DNA of 7,638 nt from Rhizobium sp. LCM 4573 (GTDB taxonomy: Bacteria > Pseudomonadota > Alphaproteobacteria > Rhizobiales > Rhizobiaceae), in assembly GCF_001854865.1 (NCBI RefSeq), contig NZ_MDDW01000009.1:95390-103027 (forward strand), given 5' to 3'. Below are positions 1-6,841 of the stretch, piece after piece. Both the position numbers and the translations under genes were made by a program. How positions within the stretch are numbered: the first letter of the stretch is position 1; each line of letters begins with the position of its first letter. Under the pieces are notes generated by a model. That model was not told where the DNA came from and did not search any database. It saw nothing but the letters and a program-made list of their open reading frames with translations.

Positions 1-1276
1 AAAGCGGTTTTGCGAGATAGGAGAGAGCCGTGCGCTCGCCGGTTTGAATGAAGGCCTCTGCCGGCATGCCAGGAACCAGTACCAGACCATCAAGCCGCAG
101 CAGCTCGTCAGCCGAAACTGAGAGCCGCACAAGATAATATGAAAAACCCGTTCGGGGGTCCTCCGTCAGGTCGGCTGCAATGCGCGTCACGGTGCCATTC
201 AGCTCGGGCGTCGTACGCTGATTGAAGGCCGACATCCTGACGATCGCTCTTTGGCCGACATTGATCTGATCGATATCCTGGGGAAGGATGCGAGCCTCAA
301 GCGCCAGCTTGTCGCTCTCGGGAACAATGGACATGATCACATCCGCCGGCGAAATCACGCCGCCGATCGTGTGAACCGTCAGCTCATGCACGGTCCCATC
401 CTGGGGAGCCGGGATATCGATGCGCTTCAACTGATCCTCGGCGGCAACCTTCCGCTCGACAAACTCGCCGATCTGTCCCTGAACTTCCCGCAGTTCCCGG
501 CCGACTTCCGTCTTGAGATCCTGGTCTATCTGAGCGATCTGAAGCTTCGTCTCCGATATGCGGCCGGCGGCCTGCGCCTGAAAAGCGATCTTTTCGCCCC
601 GCTCGCCACCGAATGTCGCCGCCTGCGTTTCCAACCCGTTCAGTCGCTGAACCGAGACGACGCCCTTCTCATGAAGCGCACGAAGCGAAGCGATCTCCGC
701 CTCAAGCACCTTGAGCCCGCGGTCGTAGGCAAGCTCCTGTGCCCTAAGGCCTGCGATTTCGTGCTCGAACTGCGTGATCCGTTCGAGCAGTTGCGACTTG
801 TTTCCTTCCCTGGACTTCCTGCGGAACTCGAACAGCCTCTCCTCGCTTTGCAGGACCAGATCGACATCGCCGTTACCCCGGCGTCCCAGAAGCGAAGCCG
901 GAAAGCGGATTTCCGCATGATCATCGCGTTCGGCCTCCAGCCGGGCAAGCCGGGCATTGAGTTCGTCCAGACGCTTGGTGACGATGGCAAGGCTTGCGCG
1001 GGTCTGAGTGGCATCGAGGCGCATCAGAACCTCTCCGGCAGCAACCCGTTGCCCCTCGCGAACGAGAATCTCGCCGACAACCCCGCCTGTCGGGTGCTGT
1101 ATTCGCTTGACGTAGGAGTCGACCACGAAATGACCCGAAGCCATGACGGCACCCGCCAGACTGGTTGTCGAAGCCCAGGCGCCCGCACCAAAAATCAACG
1201 CGAAACCGATCACCACTCCCACGAAAAGGTGCTGGTGGATCGACCGTGAGACGGGGTCCGTTTTATTGTTTGGCAT
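1..1276 (-). CDS. hasE: HasE-like type I secretion membrane fusion protein (3' partial)
   Basis: Periplasmic adaptor of a type I secretion system (HlyD/PrtE/HasE family). It links the inner-membrane ABC protein HasD to a TolC-like outer-membrane channel for export of HasA. My translation gives 425 residues before the window ends in the middle of the frame. A short basic N-terminus precedes one membrane segment (about 16-36). A first lipoyl-type half follows (HPTGGVVGEILVREGQRV, 61-78), then a long charged helical region likely to be coiled coil (about 93-285). The second half contains the family signature APQDGTVHELTVHTIGGVI (290-308) ending in IVPE. The last visible residues, SYLAKPL, match the usual family end, so roughly 10-20 residues are missing. 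I chose the ATG at 1276 because GAGCGAGG lies about 9 bases upstream; an in-frame ATG at 1285 abuts that site. It overlaps hasD by 14 bases, which suggests translational coupling. Family is certain; the HasE name rests on the neighbours. Confidence 0.9.
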   Translation of the reverse strand, partial: MPNNKTDPVSRSIHQHLFVGVVIGFALIFGAGAWASTTSLAGAVMASGHFVVDSYVKRIQHPTGGVVGEILVREGQRVAAGEVLMRLDATQTRASLAIVTKRLDELNARLARLEAERDDHAEIRFPASLLGRRGNGDVDLVLQSEERLFEFRRKSREGNKSQLLERITQFEHEIAGLRAQELAYDRGLKVLEAEIASLRALHEKGVVSVQRLNGLETQAATFGGERGEKIAFQAQAAGRISETKLQIAQIDQDLKTEVGRELREVQGQIGEFVERKVAAEDQLKRIDIPAPQDGTVHELTVHTIGGVISPADVIMSIVPESDKLALEARILPQDIDQINVGQRAIVRMSAFNQRTTPELNGTVTRIAADLTEDPRTGFSYYLVRLSVSADELLRLDGLVLVPGMPAEAFIQTGERTALSYLAKPL

Positions 1277-3101
1277 CGCGCCCATCCTCGCTCGTTGCCG
1301 ATATGGTCTCCGGCGAAGTCGCCACTACGCGAAAAGGGGCGATCGTGCGGCCGCTTGCCAGAAAGGAGCGGTTCTCCCCTGCAGCATCCGCTCCGCGCGG
1401 TTGCACTTTCAGAACGCGTGAAAGAACCTCGTCCCTGGGGCCAAACGCCGCCATTCGCCCATTGTCGATCATCAGGACGAGATCGACCGAACCCAACGCA
1501 CTTGGGCGATGCGCCACGACGATTGCGATGCCGTTGCGTGCCCTGATAGCCGCAATAGCTTTCACGACCGCAGCTTCTCCTTCGGCATCGAGATTGGCAT
1601 TGGGTTCGTCCAGGACGACGAGAAAAGGATTGCCGTAAAGTGCCCTGGCCAGACCGATGCGCTGTCGCTGCCCGGCGGAAAGCATCGACCCGGCTTCGCC
1701 GATTTCGGTCTCATAACCCTTTTCGAAACGCAGGATCAGTTCATGAGCTTCCGCTGCCCTCGCGGCATCAACGATGGCTTGCGGATCTGCGTTCGGGTCG
1801 AAGCGCGAGATGTTCTCGCCGATGGTTCCTTCGAACAGCTCCACCCCTTGCGGTAGATATCCGATGTGTTTTCCGAGTGCGTCGCGGTCCCATTGGTCGA
1901 GGCTTGCCCCATCGAGCCGCACTTTGCCGCCAACGGGGGACCAGGCGCCCACGATTACCCGGCTGAGCGTCGACTTGCCGGAACCGCTTGGTCCGATAAC
2001 GCCGACCGCACTTCCTGCCGGCACGGCAAAGCTCACTCCCGCGATGGTCGGTATCTTCGCCAACCCGGGCGGAACGATCGTCAGGTTCTCGATCGTCAGT
2101 TTTTCAGTCGGGGCGGGAAGCGTCATGACGACCGGCGCCTCCGGCATCATCGAAAGCAGGCCGCTCAACCGATCCCAGCTCTGACGCGCCATGAGGAATG
2201 GCTTCCAGCTGCCGATCGCCAGATCCACGGGCGCCAGCGCGCGGCCCATCATGATCGAACTCGCAATCATGACGCCTGCCGTCACCTGCTGCTCGATGAC
2301 GAGCCATGCCCCCACACCGAGCATGGCGGATTGGAGGATGAGACGCAGCGATCGGGAAACCGCTCCAAACTGACCCGCCACATCGCCTGCCCTTCGATTG
2401 GAGGCGAGATATGCCGCATTCACATGCCGCCACCGCGTCGAAAGGCGTTCCTGAAGGCCAAGCGCGCGGACGACTTCCGCGTTTCGGCGGCCTGCCTCCA
2501 TGGCGGCACTTCTCACCATCCCCTGCCTTGTCGCCTCGCGGATCGGCGTGCGGGAAAGAAAATCGGTCAGGGCTGTCATTACGATCAGCGTGACGGCGCC
2601 GGCCGAGGCCGTCACGCCGATCCAGAAATGGAAGGCGAAGCAGATGGCGAGATAAAGCGGCATCCAGGGAAGATCGAAAAAGGCGGTGGGTCCCTGCCCG
2701 GAAAGGAAGCCGCGTACATTGTCCAGGTCCCGCAGCGGCTGAAGCCCGTCGCCGGGCATTTTCGTCTCGAGGGGCAGGCGGAGGACTGCCTCGTGGATGC
2801 GGCCCGAAAGCTGGTGGTCGAAGCTCTCTCCGACCCTCAGCAGGATGCGTGAGCGAATGACGTCGAGGCCCGCCTGCACGAGGTAGAGAATGAGAGCCAG
2901 GACAGCCAGGCCGACAAGGGTGGGAATGCTTCGGCTCGCGAGCACGCGGTCATAGACCTGCAGCATGAACAAGGGCGAGGTCAATGCCAGAAGGTTTACA
3001 ACGCCGCTGATCAACGCTACGCCCGTGATTGCCGCTCTGGCCGTCGGGACGACCGCCGCAGCCTTCAGCTGCGGCGACGCCTTCTTTGGTGTGGTGACCA
3101 A
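1263..3101 (-). CDS. hasD: HasD-like type I secretion ABC transporter (permease/ATPase)
   Basis: Inner-membrane ABC exporter that recognises the C-terminal signal of HasA and powers its export with ATP. It has 612 residues in PrtD/HasD-type order. The N-terminal membrane domain (about 20-310) has hydrophobic segments near 25-50, 60-77, 145-180 and 253-290. The nucleotide-binding domain (about 335-565) is complete: Walker A GPSGSGKST (370-378), Q-loop Q418 in YLPQ, signature LSAGQ (474-478), Walker B LVVLDE (494-499) and H-loop H531. No C39 peptidase domain is present, as expected for RTX and HasA exporters. The start is TTG at 3101: AAGGGA sits 9 bases upstream, and the next in-frame ATG (residue 46) would remove a membrane segment. 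After the ATPase domain comes a polar tail of about 45 residues, rich in S, T, E and D. It lies 13 bases after hasA with no visible terminator, so it is probably cotranscribed. Assignment to HasA rather than to a protease substrate comes from the adjacent gene. Confidence 0.92.
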   Translation of the reverse strand: MVTTPKKASPQLKAAAVVPTARAAITGVALISGVVNLLALTSPLFMLQVYDRVLASRSIPTLVGLAVLALILYLVQAGLDVIRSRILLRVGESFDHQLSGRIHEAVLRLPLETKMPGDGLQPLRDLDNVRGFLSGQGPTAFFDLPWMPLYLAICFAFHFWIGVTASAGAVTLIVMTALTDFLSRTPIREATRQGMVRSAAMEAGRRNAEVVRALGLQERLSTRWRHVNAAYLASNRRAGDVAGQFGAVSRSLRLILQSAMLGVGAWLVIEQQVTAGVMIASSIMMGRALAPVDLAIGSWKPFLMARQSWDRLSGLLSMMPEAPVVMTLPAPTEKLTIENLTIVPPGLAKIPTIAGVSFAVPAGSAVGVIGPSGSGKSTLSRVIVGAWSPVGGKVRLDGASLDQWDRDALGKHIGYLPQGVELFEGTIGENISRFDPNADPQAIVDAARAAEAHELILRFEKGYETEIGEAGSMLSAGQRQRIGLARALYGNPFLVVLDEPNANLDAEGEAAVVKAIAAIRARNGIAIVVAHRPSALGSVDLVLMIDNGRMAAFGPRDEVLSRVLKVQPRGADAAGENRSFLASGRTIAPFRVVATSPETISATSEDGRDAKQ

Positions 3102-3110
3102 GAATTTCGT

Positions 3111-3116
3111 TCCCTT
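3111..3116 (-). promoter_or_regulatory. Ribosome binding site of hasD
   Basis: AAGGGA on the minus strand overlaps the stop codon of hasA and sits 9 bases before the TTG at 3101. It supports this rare start codon and suggests coupled translation of hasA and hasD. Confidence 0.6.
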
Positions 3117-3897
3117 AGAAGACGAAATTGCCGGAGGTCAGAGCGGACCTGTTCACGCCTTCCAGCGTGATCGTTCCGAGCCCTCCAAAGTCGATAACGG
3201 TATCGGCGCCAACCTGCGAAGAAGCCGCGAGGACTTCCGCGTAAGTGTCGAAGGCCGTGCTGGCGAGGCCGGAAAGATCGATGAAATCACCATTGGCGCC
3301 GGCAACGAAGCCGGAAACGGTGTCATTGCCGATCGAGGAGGCAAGCGAACCGGCAATATCCCGATCGAAGACGAACGTATCCCTGCCGGCGCCGCCATTG
3401 AGATCGTCGTTACCGTCGAAGCTGTAGAGCCTGTCTGCACCAAGCGTGCCGTTCTGTACCGTCCCTACCTGACCGAAGTAGTCATAGAGGCCCGGCTGTG
3501 CGGTGCCGCTCGGCGCCGTGACGCCGGTGAAGCTGCCGCCATGCGAGAGCGAATAGATCGCACCGTTGAGCGCCGCGTTCGGGGCATCGCCGATCTGTAC
3601 GGTGAGGCCGGCGGTCGCAAGGCTGAAACCGGTTGCGGCCGAGCCGTTGAGATCCGTGCCGAACTGCAGGTTGTTCACCGTTCCGGTGAAGCCGCCCGGC
3701 GGTACATAGGCAAAATTGCCGTTCATGATGACGCCGCTATTGGTCGTACCGCTCACGTTTCCGGCTGCCCACTGCGTCGCAGCCGCGAAGTTGGGGCTGA
3801 ATTCGCCATTGCCGTTATATCCGAAATTGGCCGTCCAGCTATTGAAATAGCCGACCAGATCGCGATTGGCCGGTGTCAGATTTATGGTCGCAACCAT
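3115..3897 (-). CDS. hasA: HasA-like secreted haemophore with RTX C-terminal secretion domain
   Basis: Predicted extracellular haem-capturing protein of 260 residues (residue 1 at 3897), exported unprocessed by HasD/HasE; no Sec signal peptide is visible. Residues 1 to about 145 resemble HasA. LVGYFNSWTANFG (14-26) matches the YLGQWASTFG region of Serratia HasA, GNFAY (60-64) matches the segment holding haem ligand Tyr75, NLQFG (76-80) matches SLSFG, and IYSL (114-117) matches VYGL. Comparisons are from memory. Tyr64 is therefore the predicted ligand. The positions of Serratia His32 and His83 are not histidine, and His119 is the only histidine. Residues about 148-177 are degenerate RTX nonapeptides (LGADRLYSF, DGNDDLNGG, AGRDTFVFD). 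DFIDLSGL (204-211) and a C-terminus ending GNFVF are typical of serralysin-type secretion domains. There is no cysteine, as is usual for such substrates. An in-frame ATG at 3903 touches the ribosome binding site, so I prefer 3897. It is longer than classical HasA (about 190-205). The haemophore role rests on these motifs plus hasR and hasDE next door. Confidence 0.8.
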   Translation of the reverse strand: MVATINLTPANRDLVGYFNSWTANFGYNGNGEFSPNFAAATQWAAGNVSGTTNSGVIMNGNFAYVPPGGFTGTVNNLQFGTDLNGSAATGFSLATAGLTVQIGDAPNAALNGAIYSLSHGGSFTGVTAPSGTAQPGLYDYFGQVGTVQNGTLGADRLYSFDGNDDLNGGAGRDTFVFDRDIAGSLASSIGNDTVSGFVAGANGDFIDLSGLASTAFDTYAEVLAASSQVGADTVIDFGGLGTITLEGVNRSALTSGNFVF

Positions 3898-3903
3898 GTT
3901 CAT

Positions 3904-3909
3904 CTCCTT
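3904..3909 (-). promoter_or_regulatory. Ribosome binding site of hasA
   Basis: A strong AAGGAG lies directly against the ATG at 3903 (no spacing) but 6 bases before the ATG at 3897. It therefore decides for the second ATG, giving a 260-residue HasA. A strong site fits a protein secreted in quantity. Confidence 0.75.
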
Positions 3910-3923
3910 GGTTTCACTCTTTG

Positions 3924-3957
3924 TCCGCTGACCTCAGCGAACCTCGGCTCCGCAGCC
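3924..3957 (-). promoter_or_regulatory. Two small hairpins in the hasR-hasA gap
   Basis: On the minus strand, TTCGCTG-AGGT-CAGCGGA (3941 down to 3924) can form a 7-pair stem with one T-G pair and a 4-base loop. Just before it, GGCT-GCGG-AGCC (3957 down to 3946) forms a 4-pair stem. No U-tract follows, so this is not a classical intrinsic terminator. A role in RNA processing or in protecting the hasA message, giving more haemophore than receptor, is my inference. No clear separate hasA promoter was seen in the gap. Confidence 0.35.
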
Positions 3958-3987
3958 TGTCACCGCGGAAATCGTGTATGCGTGCCC

Positions 3988-6747
3988 TCAGAACCGCATC
4001 TTCAGGGAGGCGGTAAACGTGCGGCCGGGCGCGGGATAGGATTGAATGCCGAGCGACGGCACGTATCGCTCGTCCGTCAGATTGGCGACGCCGAAGCGGA
4101 GCTTGGCCTGCGGGGTTACGTCAAAGGATCCATAGAGGTCGTAAGTCGTGTAGGCCGCATTGGTGTAGCCGCTAAGCTGACCAAAGCCGGTCTCGGTTTC
4201 GCTTACGTGATTGACGCGCGCGCCAAGCACGAGCCGTTCATCGAACAGGCGTATGCCGGCGTCTATAGTGAACTTTTCCCGAGGCGGCAGATAGAGAATG
4301 CTTGGACGGGGCGTATTGCCGAGGCTGGAATCCGGACCATCCAGCGCGTAAGTATCGGCCCAGTCCGTGTCGATATAGGTGTAGGAACCGCCTAGATAGA
4401 CGGAGCCGAGGTCGTAGCTTGCCTCGATCTCCACGCCGCTCATCTTGGTCGTGCCGTCGAGATTGACACTGCTCGTATAATATCGTTCCGCCGGCTCAAA
4501 ATACCGGTAACCCATCGAGATGTAGTCCTCGATGTTCCTGTGGAAGTAGACCGCTTTCATGCGAAACGCGTCGTCCACCCTGAAAACGCCATCCTGCGAG
4601 ATGTTGACGCCGAACTCCCAGGTTTCGCCCTTTTCAGGCTTCAGGTTCGGATTGGGCGTATTCTCGAAGGGCAGGCCGGGATGCCCACCAGAGACCAGCG
4701 CCTCGAAGACAGCCGGAGGGCGATAGCTGCGAGAATAGCTGACGAAGGGTTGGAGCCATTCAACCGGCTTCACCGCAATGGTGGCGGAGGGCAACCAGGC
4801 GCCACCGGATTGGTCTACATCCACGGGAAAGGCATCGTAGACCGTTTCGGAGCTGCCAACGTCTTGCCACTGCTCACAGGTCGGGGTGTAAAAGTCGAAC
4901 CCGGAACCGGGATTTGGCACGGCGCCATCCAGGATGATAGAACCATCCGCGCTGGCCCAGAGCCCGTTCGGATCAGGCGTTCCGTCCCCTTCGATATCCT
5001 GCCACTGCACGCAGTTTCGCGAGGACGTCACGACGGTTCTTTGATTGTGGACCACCGTGGAGCCCCACAGCCGATAGTGGTCGTAACGCAATCCACCCGA
5101 CAGGGTGAGCCAATCATCGTGCTGCAACGTCGCACTGGCAAAGCCGCTGAGCATCCAGCGCTTGCCCGGCGGATTTGCGCCGCGCAAGCCCCAGCTCGGG
5201 TCGTAACCTGGATAGGATGCAAGCGGGCTCAGGCTTTCCGTGCTGCCAATGTCCTGATAGCCCTCGACACCGTAGTGGAGGGACAAATCACCGACGGGGA
5301 CGGTAAAGCGGCTCGTGTTTTCGAGACTGCCTCCAAAGCTTTTCATCCGATAGGAGTAGTCGTCCGTGATGCTGGTGCCGTAATCCCGTTTTTCGTCGTT
5401 CACGGTGTCGTTGTACCAAAGCCGCAGTCTCGCATCGACCAGCTCCGATTCGGGATCGTAATCCCAGGTCGCCGTGAACGTGTCGTTGAAATAGTCCTGC
5501 TCGTTGGTTCGCAGCCCCCCGACCGTGCCACCATAGCCGCCGGTGGCTCCCGTAGCCTTGTAATGCATCCAGGAGCCCTGAAAGGTCAGGTCGTCGGTGA
5601 TCTCCCACTCGGCCTTGAGAAGCGTGTTGAGTATCTCGCGGCGTGAAAACAGCACATCGTCGTCGATCACCGTCAATCCCGGCAGCAACGACGCGATTTC
5701 GCCATTGCTGCCGATCCTGTAGTCGCCGATGTTGCGGATGGCGACGCCGCCAAGCAAGGAGAACGTGTCCGACAGGCGAACCGCGCCAATAACCGAGCCG
5801 ACGAAATTGTATGCGTTCGTGCCGGTACCCGCATCGATCTCCCCGCCGATTTGCCTGCCGGGTTCCAGAATATCGTCGACGCCGACCGATCGAAAATCGA
5901 CTAAGCCTCCGAGCGAACCCGCCCCACCGACGCCCCTGACCGCACCCTTTTCCACTTCGATGGCGCGGATGAAGGCCGTATCAACGAAAGTCTGCTGATA
6001 TCCCCCATGACCGGATCGCTGGAAATTCTGCCGGGCCCCATCGATGCTGGTCGTGATCCGGCTCATGTCCTGGAGACCGCGTATGTTGACGGCGATACCC
6101 GGCTTTTGTCCTTCCGCGCGGTTGGTGATAACGCCGGCAACATTATCGAGCGCGTCGGAGGCGCTGCGCGTCGCGGGATTGTTCTCGATCGCCTCTCTGG
6201 AAACGACACTGACGCTGGCCGCTTCGTCGTACACCCAATCCGGCGTGCCTTGATAACCCGGACCTCCATTGGCATTGCGGCCTGACTTGCCCCTGACAAC
6301 GATCGTCGGCAAGGTGGTTGCCGCTTCGTCCGAGCCCGTCGAGGACGAGGTCAGAATTGCCTGATCGACGTCGCCGATCCGGTAGGAGACGCTCGTTCCC
6401 GCGAACATTCGTTCCAAGGCGGCTTCCGGACGATAGCTGCCTTTGACGGGGTTTGTCCTGATATCGGAGCCGACGCCGGCCGGCAGGGTTATCTGAACAC
6501 CGGACTGCCGGTTGAAGGCGCTGATGGCGCTCAATATCGGCAACGAAGGAATATCGAAACGCCTCGTGCTTTGATCGCCCTGTGTTTGGGGTGATCCTGT
6601 GTCACCCTGTTGCGCATGGCCGATCCCCGCAGCCAGCAGTATCGTCAGCGCGGTCGTACCCCATGAAAACGCCCCGGTGCGAACCCCTCGCACCAAACTC
6701 AATGCCCCACCAGTCATTCGTCCTGCAATCTCCAAAGGCGCCCCCAT
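3988..6747 (-). CDS. hasR: HasR-type TonB-dependent haem/haemophore receptor with signalling domain
   Basis: Outer-membrane receptor that accepts haem from HasA, imports it with TonB/ExbBD energy, and signals to the FecR-type partner. With the ATG at 6747 it has 919 residues, close to Serratia HasR. Order: a signal peptide (hydrophobic TTALTILLAAGIG, cleavage after GHA at about 45); an STN domain (about 64-132), the periplasmic module typical of transducers; a TonB-box-like LPTIVV (146-151); a plug (about 170-290); and a 22-strand type barrel ending in KMRF with the usual terminal F. Two histidines sit where HasR binds haem: His247 in the plug (SGHGGY), and His689 in GGHPG between YRPP (675-678) and NPNLKPE (699-705), the FRAP/NPNL region. 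Cys579 and Cys624 lie in a long loop. Start choice: GGAAG is 6 bases before the ATG at 6747. A TTG at 6771 has a weak site, and an ATG at 6717 also leaves a full signal peptide. An 83-97 base gap leads to hasA. Confidence 0.9.
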   Translation of the reverse strand: MGAPLEIAGRMTGGALSLVRGVRTGAFSWGTTALTILLAAGIGHAQQGDTGSPQTQGDQSTRRFDIPSLPILSAISAFNRQSGVQITLPAGVGSDIRTNPVKGSYRPEAALERMFAGTSVSYRIGDVDQAILTSSSTGSDEAATTLPTIVVRGKSGRNANGGPGYQGTPDWVYDEAASVSVVSREAIENNPATRSASDALDNVAGVITNRAEGQKPGIAVNIRGLQDMSRITTSIDGARQNFQRSGHGGYQQTFVDTAFIRAIEVEKGAVRGVGGAGSLGGLVDFRSVGVDDILEPGRQIGGEIDAGTGTNAYNFVGSVIGAVRLSDTFSLLGGVAIRNIGDYRIGSNGEIASLLPGLTVIDDDVLFSRREILNTLLKAEWEITDDLTFQGSWMHYKATGATGGYGGTVGGLRTNEQDYFNDTFTATWDYDPESELVDARLRLWYNDTVNDEKRDYGTSITDDYSYRMKSFGGSLENTSRFTVPVGDLSLHYGVEGYQDIGSTESLSPLASYPGYDPSWGLRGANPPGKRWMLSGFASATLQHDDWLTLSGGLRYDHYRLWGSTVVHNQRTVVTSSRNCVQWQDIEGDGTPDPNGLWASADGSIILDGAVPNPGSGFDFYTPTCEQWQDVGSSETVYDAFPVDVDQSGGAWLPSATIAVKPVEWLQPFVSYSRSYRPPAVFEALVSGGHPGLPFENTPNPNLKPEKGETWEFGVNISQDGVFRVDDAFRMKAVYFHRNIEDYISMGYRYFEPAERYYTSSVNLDGTTKMSGVEIEASYDLGSVYLGGSYTYIDTDWADTYALDGPDSSLGNTPRPSILYLPPREKFTIDAGIRLFDERLVLGARVNHVSETETGFGQLSGYTNAAYTTYDLYGSFDVTPQAKLRFGVANLTDERYVPSLGIQSYPAPGRTFTASLKMRF

Positions 6748-6753
6748 TAGGCG

Positions 6754-6758
6754 CTTCC
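6754..6758 (-). promoter_or_regulatory. Ribosome binding site of hasR
   Basis: GGAAG on the minus strand lies 6 bases before the ATG at 6747 and favours this start over the TTG at 6771. If transcription begins as close as the candidate promoter suggests, the ATG at 6717 (preceded by AGGA at short spacing) becomes the alternative. Confidence 0.45.
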
Positions 6759-6762
6759 AGAA

Positions 6763-6791
6763 ACTAGACAAACTGGCGAAGGATTTTTTCC
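6763..6791 (-). promoter_or_regulatory. Candidate ECF (FecI/HasI-type) promoter of hasR
   Basis: In the gap between the FecR-type gene and hasR, the minus strand reads GGAAAA (6791-6786), 17 bases, then TCTAGT (6768-6763). The known FecI target at fecA is GGAAAT, 17 bases, then TCCTTT, so the -35 element and spacing fit while the -10 is a looser match. In has and fec loci a promoter at this place lets the sigma factor drive the receptor and downstream genes. The predicted start of transcription falls near 6756, only about 9 bases before the ATG at 6747. Around it the DNA (6780-6830) is unusually AT-rich for the window. Pattern match only. Confidence 0.35.
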
Positions 6792-6841
6792 GGTGTTTTT
6801 CTCAGAAACTTAAAAAAGATGATTCCGACCATGGGAAGCGA

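Noticed and set aside
251..1249. A 332-codon open frame on the plus strand at the left end.
   Set aside because: The minus strand here encodes a continuous HlyD-family protein (hasE) with membrane segment, coiled coil and lipoyl signature.
2965..4395. A 476-codon open frame on the plus strand spanning the hasD start, hasA and the hasR end.
   Set aside because: It crosses three well-supported minus-strand genes, its product has no recognisable domain, and long open frames opposite high-GC genes are common.
4540..5646. A 368-codon open frame on the plus strand opposite hasR.
   Set aside because: It lies wholly inside hasR, whose receptor motifs read through this region; it is a codon-bias shadow.
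6781..6791. Short inverted repeat GGATTTTTTCC as a terminator after the FecR-type gene.
   Set aside because: The arms are too short to make a stable stem, and the sequence is better explained as part of the AT-rich promoter region.
6790..6835. Possible Irr or Fur-type operator in the AT-rich gap before hasR.
   Set aside because: Comparing TTTAAGTTTCTGAGAAA with the rhizobial iron control element, only the outer bases match and the inner inverted repeat is absent.
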